In this document: in pieces, positions 20,744-23,491 of the stretch | How positions within the stretch are numbered: position 1 is the first letter of the stretch | Layout of the letters: each line of letters begins with the position of its first letter | Source: JAGAJR01 sp048463395 | GTDB lineage: Bacteria; Pseudomonadota; Alphaproteobacteria; RF32; CAG-239 | Length of the DNA: 23,491 nucleotides | NCBI GenBank assembly: GCA_048463395.1 | Contig: DBFWPL010000006.1 | Span: 1 to 23,491, forward strand | Reading direction: 5' to 3' | Notes under the pieces: generated by a model | Told to the model about the DNA's origin: nothing | Databases searched by the model: none | What the model saw: the letters and a program-made list of their open reading frames with translations, nothing else | Program-made: the position numbers and the translations under genes

Positions 20744-21826
20744 TTATTTTTCAATTTCACCAACATACATACCGACGGCTGCGGCAGCTTTTACGAAATC
20801 GCTGTTTGTGTTTAACAGCATGGTTCCGTCGGCAACGACTTCGTCAATCGGGAAGGTTTCAACTTTTCCGTTTTTCCAAGCAACCATACGGTTGGTTTCG
20901 CCTTTATCCAACAATTCAATTGCTTTGGCTCCGAACAGGGTGGCAATCAAGCGGTCAAATGCAGTTGGGGTACCGGAACGCTGAATGTGTCCCAGAGTGG
21001 TAACGCGAACCTGGAAATCTTTATAACGATTGCTGATTTCGGCACATAAATATTGTCCTATACCACCGTATACGGCTTCTCCGACCAAATTTTTCTTATT
21101 GCTTAAGTGGGAGCCGTCTTCGGTTTTGATTCCTTCAGAAACGACAATGACGGCATGATTGCGGCCGCTGGCTTTGACTGCTTTTAATTTATTGATAACG
21201 CCGTCAATGGTATAAGGAATTTCAGGAACCAGACAAACGTCAGCGTTTCCGGCGATAGCGGAATGCATGGCCAGATGGCCGGCATCGCGTCCCATAACTT
21301 CCATAATCAAAGCACGTCCGTGAGAACGGGCGGTGTAGTTCAAGTCATCGGCAGCGGTTGTGCAAACCTGTACGGCTGAGTTAAATCCAATTGAAAATTC
21401 GGTAATCGGGGTGTCGCCGTCAATGGTTTTCGGAATACCGACCATTTTGATTCCGGCACCTTTGCAGTAATTGCTGCAGATGTTCATGCTGCCGTCTCCG
21501 CCGACAACAATAACAGCATCCAAACCAAGAGCTTTCACGCCTTCGCCGAAACGTTTTGACATTTCGTCTAAGGATTCCATTTTTACGCCTTTATTTAATG
21601 AGCCCAGATAAGAACCGCTTAATCTCGGCCAAGGTGTGTCTGAGAAGTTTTGAACGGTTAATACTTCATAAGCATAAGGCTTTTCGGTTAGGCCGTCGGT
21701 TCCGTTTTTGATTCCGTATACTTCCCAGCCTTTTAAGGAGGCAGCATTTACAACGGCACGGATTGCCGCGTTTAAACCCGCACAGTCTCCGCCGCTGGTC
21801 AAAATGCCAATTCTCTTTTTCGTCAT
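20744..21826 (-). CDS. 6-phosphofructokinase (mixed-motif, likely ATP-dependent)
   Basis: A 360-residue phosphofructokinase that phosphorylates fructose 6-phosphate, the committing step of glycolysis. N-terminal GILTSGGDCAGLNAAIR binds nucleotide; substrate motifs include MEVMGRDAGHLA and VRVTTLGHIQRSGTPTAFD. The donor-specificity positions are mixed: VGGDGS (residues 108-113) has the Gly typical of ATP enzymes instead of the Asp of PPi enzymes, while GIPKTIDGD (130-138) carries the Lys typical of PPi enzymes and of the group III ATP enzymes. The Asn of the near-universal TIDND is Gly here. ATP use is therefore the better guess. AGGAG precedes the ATG. It is divergent from the DUF465-rpsU unit. 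Confidence 0.93.
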   Translation of the reverse strand: MTKKRIGILTSGGDCAGLNAAIRAVVNAASLKGWEVYGIKNGTDGLTEKPYAYEVLTVQNFSDTPWPRLSGSYLGSLNKGVKMESLDEMSKRFGEGVKALGLDAVIVVGGDGSMNICSNYCKGAGIKMVGIPKTIDGDTPITEFSIGFNSAVQVCTTAADDLNYTARSHGRALIMEVMGRDAGHLAMHSAIAGNADVCLVPEIPYTIDGVINKLKAVKASGRNHAVIVVSEGIKTEDGSHLSNKKNLVGEAVYGGIGQYLCAEISNRYKDFQVRVTTLGHIQRSGTPTAFDRLIATLFGAKAIELLDKGETNRMVAWKNGKVETFPIDEVVADGTMLLNTNSDFVKAAAAVGMYVGEIEK

Positions 21827-21856
21827 TTAAAAAACTCCTAGTTTTTTTTAATTATG

Positions 21857-21885
21857 TTGATTTTTTCTTATTTCTGCTGTATACT
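21857..21885 (+). promoter_or_regulatory. Promoter of the DUF465-rpsU unit
   Basis: TTGATT (21857-21862) and TATACT (21880-21885) are separated by exactly 17 bases, giving a leader of about 70 nt before the DUF465 ATG. Confidence 0.6.
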
Positions 21886-21961
21886 AATACAAATTTTAAG
21901 GAATAGTTTCCAGTAAAAAATTTTTTTTCATACAGTTTTTTTATAGAAAGGGTAAGATTAT

Positions 21962-22174
21962 ATGTTGAATAACGATAATTTGAGCAAGTTGCAACATCAA
22001 TTATGCGAGTTGAAACTCGAGGAGCGTCGCGTTTGTTCAGATATTAAACATCTTGTCCGCAGAAACCAAACAATTGACTTCTTTCAGGCTAAGCAACTAA
22101 ACTCTATGCGTACCGGTCTTAAAACTAAGATTAAAACGGTCGAAGCCCGGATTATGCCGAATATTATTGCTTAA
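21962..22174 (+). CDS. Small DUF465/YdcH-like helical protein
   Basis: A 70-residue, mostly helical protein rich in Leu, Lys, Arg and Glu. The pattern (LQHQLCELKLEERRV at the N-terminus, a FFQAKQLNSMRTGLK middle, a C-terminal PNIIA) matches the DUF465/YdcH family of short helical-hairpin proteins. Its biochemical function is unknown. AGAAAGGG lies upstream of the ATG. It is followed by rpsU after about 110 bases without a terminator between them, so the two are probably co-transcribed. The assignment to DUF465 is by recognition of the pattern, not by alignment. Confidence 0.72.
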   Translation: MLNNDNLSKLQHQLCELKLEERRVCSDIKHLVRRNQTIDFFQAKQLNSMRTGLKTKIKTVEARIMPNIIA

Positions 22175-22286
22175 AGGTTTGCCGATTGATATTCACATTT
22201 TGGGTTGCATTTTAAAAATGCCTGTGTTAAAAGTGTGCCAATTAATGTTTTTAACGTTTTTATAAAATTGAAAAGAGGTGATTTAA

Positions 22287-22493
22287 GTGGTTCAAGTTAC
22301 TGTTATCGGTAATGATGTAGGACAATCTTTGAAAGTTCTGAAAAAGAAAATGCAAAGAGAAGGTATTTTCCGTGAGATGAAGTTAAGACGTCATCATGAA
22401 AAGAACTCAGAGAAAAAAGCACGCCGTCAGGCTGAAGCCGTCAGACGTGCTCGTAAGCAACTACGTAAACGCTTAGATACTGAAGGTTTCTAG
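22287..22493 (+). CDS. rpsU: 30S ribosomal protein S21
   Basis: A 68-residue, very basic ribosomal protein, the usual length for S21. It starts VQVTVIGNDVGQSLKVLKKKMQREG and ends with the Arg/Lys-rich tail RRARKQLRKRL. S21 sits on the 30S platform near the 3' end of 16S rRNA and assists initiation. The start codon is GTG at 22287, preceded by an excellent Shine-Dalgarno, AGAGGTG; no ATG lies near it in frame. It follows the DUF465 gene and is closed by a strong terminator. Confidence 0.96.
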   Translation: MVQVTVIGNDVGQSLKVLKKKMQREGIFREMKLRRHHEKNSEKKARRQAEAVRRARKQLRKRLDTEGF

Positions 22494-22512
22494 TTTGAAA
22501 CTCCGAGAATTG

Positions 22513-22542
22513 AAAAATCCCCTCTAATTGAGGGGATTTTTT
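22513..22542. terminator. rpsU terminator (bidirectional)
   Basis: AAAAATCCCCTC (22513-22524) and GAGGGGATTTTT (22530-22541) form a perfect 12-bp stem with a 5-base loop, followed by T. On the minus strand it is equally T-rich and can serve the exported-protein gene at 22579. Confidence 0.93.
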
Positions 22543-22578
22543 GTATCAGTATATCCCCCGGATAGGGGAGCTTGACAG

Positions 22579-23385
22579 TTAGTAGAAAAGAATAGGAACG
22601 GTTATGAGCGAATTTTGTTTATCGTTGGTATCATCGTAATCTTCATTCATAAGATAATACCAAGCATATTCCTTGGAATCGCCCTCCTGTTGAGATGATG
22701 TCCAAAGCATGGTGTTGCTGAGTTTGGGATATCCGAGTTTTGTCAGTGTTGTGTCGACCTTGTTTCGATTGGTGTTGAGAGTCCTTAATTCTCGCCTGTT
22801 CCCCAGAAACCACTCTCCGGCCGTTGTTCCAGGTGTTGAATAAGAATTGCAATATTCCAGAGCAGGAACCGAAATCCCCATGCATTTTGCTACGGAAATA
22901 AATGCCGGTGTTATCTCTTTTCCTGAAGCACTATCTATATCCAGATTATCATTTGTATTCAGATAAGCTCCATCACATTCGTGCTCCGCATCATGAAAGC
23001 CGGTGTTAAAATCAAGGTATTCTGTTGCATATTGGAGTTTTGATCTGTCTAATGCTATGGCCAGTTTTTTTGATGTATCGAAAACAATGCCGATCGGGGT
23101 TAGGTTTGAGCTGGCGTGGCATTGTTTGTCTTCGTATAAAATTGAACCGATTTCGCAATTATTTTCACCATTGGCAATACAGAATACTTTATTCATATCG
23201 AAAGGACATTTGAGGATGTTGTTTGCAGCAGAAACACTTTGGCAATATTGTTCTGTTTGAGTATACCCCAGTTCTTCGCAAGTTGGTTGAGATGAGCAGG
23301 TTTGGGCGGAAGCTGTTGAGGCGGCGAAGGAGAAAGCGAGTATTGAAAGGCTAACTCCCCATATATTTCTAAAATTATCAGTCAT
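22579..23385 (-). CDS. Cys-rich exported protein with a DUF1566-like C-terminal motif
   Basis: A 268-residue secreted or surface protein. The signal peptide spans about 1-27 (core VSLSILAFSFAASTASA, cleavage before QTC). Ten cysteines remain in the mature part (residues 30, 36, 48, 60, 69, 77, 89, 137, 168, 179), suggesting disulfides. The N-terminal module has the form CEELGYTQTEQYC ... LKCPFDMNKVFC. The middle contains TPIGIVFDTSKKLAIALD, and the C-terminal part has GEWFLGNRRELRTL (about 190-203), like the W-x-(L/P)-x-x-(R/K)-E-L motif of DUF1566-type domains. Function is unknown. A good ribosome binding site (AGGAG) precedes the ATG. The gene upstream in the same direction (23416 onward) ends in a similar Cys-Gly-Tyr-Thr motif. 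Confidence 0.85.
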   Translation of the reverse strand: MTDNFRNIWGVSLSILAFSFAASTASAQTCSSQPTCEELGYTQTEQYCQSVSAANNILKCPFDMNKVFCIANGENNCEIGSILYEDKQCHASSNLTPIGIVFDTSKKLAIALDRSKLQYATEYLDFNTGFHDAEHECDGAYLNTNDNLDIDSASGKEITPAFISVAKCMGISVPALEYCNSYSTPGTTAGEWFLGNRRELRTLNTNRNKVDTTLTKLGYPKLSNTMLWTSSQQEGDSKEYAWYYLMNEDYDDTNDKQNSLITVPILFY

Positions 23386-23415
23386 AATCTTTCTCCTAGA
23401 TTTAGTTTGTTTTAG

Positions 23416-23491
23416 TTATTTCGGCATGATTTTAGAGAACATGCATTTCCAAGAACAATTATCGACATCGGTGTATCCGACAGCACATCCG
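23416..23491 (-). CDS. C-terminal end of a Cys-rich protein (cut by window edge)
   Basis: The minus strand reads in frame from the window edge to TAA at 23416-23418, giving 24 residues: GCAVGYTDVDNC, then SWKCMFSKIMPK. No start lies in the window. The C-x3-GYT-x4-C pattern resembles CEELGYTQTEQYC of the downstream exported protein, so I read it as the tail of a related exported protein in the same orientation. The 30-base gap to the next gene has a ribosome binding site, so the two could be co-transcribed. With so few residues the call is tentative. Confidence 0.5.
   Translation of the reverse strand, partial: GCAVGYTDVDNCSWKCMFSKIMPK

Noticed and set aside
22207..22221. Palindrome GCATTT-TAA-AAATGC between the DUF465 gene and rpsU
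   Set aside because: Only six base pairs with a three-base loop and no T-run; too weak to call a terminator or operator.
1..23491. tRNA genes, CRISPR arrays, transposase genes, prophage genes
   Set aside because: I looked for T-loop/acceptor patterns, regular spaced repeats and typical DDE, integrase or phage proteins, and saw none.

Overview
The window looks like a chromosomal segment of a low-GC (about 40-45 % by eye), Gram-negative alphaproteobacterium of the uncultured, host-associated kind. The inference rests on three things: an XRE-type regulator with the typical alphaproteobacterial IDVHVGNRLRLRRM start, a DUF465/YdcH-like gene directly upstream of rpsU, and an envelope gene set (TolB, AsmA-like, AmpD-like amidase, DjlA-like chaperone). 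I cannot name a genus.

Layout. 1-906: the 5' part of an exported protein gene with unusual simple-sequence tracts, then a cold-shock gene with a long leader. 907-3312: a GNAT acetyltransferase and lepA, divergently transcribed. 3313-3517: a cluster of intergenic repeats (a long imperfect palindrome and a 32-bp repeat shared with the csp 3' end). 3518-5012: a HAD phosphatase, then a roughly 260-nt structured RNA with its own promoter and terminator, directly upstream of the XRE regulator. 5081-7580: an ankyrin-like hypothetical protein, a stand-alone tolB and a small membrane protein. 7690-10021: ruvX facing a two-gene unit (a DjlA-like membrane J-protein coupled to an N-acetylmuramoyl-L-alanine amidase). 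10083-15320: a tightly packed nucleoside-salvage operon cdd-punA-deoC-deoA-deoB-pgeF. 15424-20670: a giant AsmA-like protein and a GalU homologue. 20744-22493: a 6-phosphofructokinase, diverging from DUF465-rpsU. 22579-23491: a Cys-rich exported protein and the 3' tail of what looks like a related gene.

How the genes work together. The deo/cdd/pun cluster can deaminate cytidine, phosphorolyse pyrimidine deoxynucleosides and purine nucleosides, isomerise (deoxy)ribose 1-phosphate to the 5-phosphate, and cleave deoxyribose 5-phosphate to glyceraldehyde 3-phosphate and acetaldehyde. Phosphofructokinase, encoded nearby, belongs to the same central carbon flow. Most of the remaining named genes serve the envelope or translation (lepA, rpsU, csp).

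The most novel-looking element is the structured RNA at about 4283-4545. It has a near-consensus sigma70 promoter, a set of mutually compatible helices and a strong terminator, and I could not match it to a known RNA family. The repeat cluster after lepA, a PgeF lacking the usual QxH histidine, a DjlA-like protein with a triplicated membrane motif, and a phosphofructokinase with a mixed phosphoryl-donor signature also deserve a second look.
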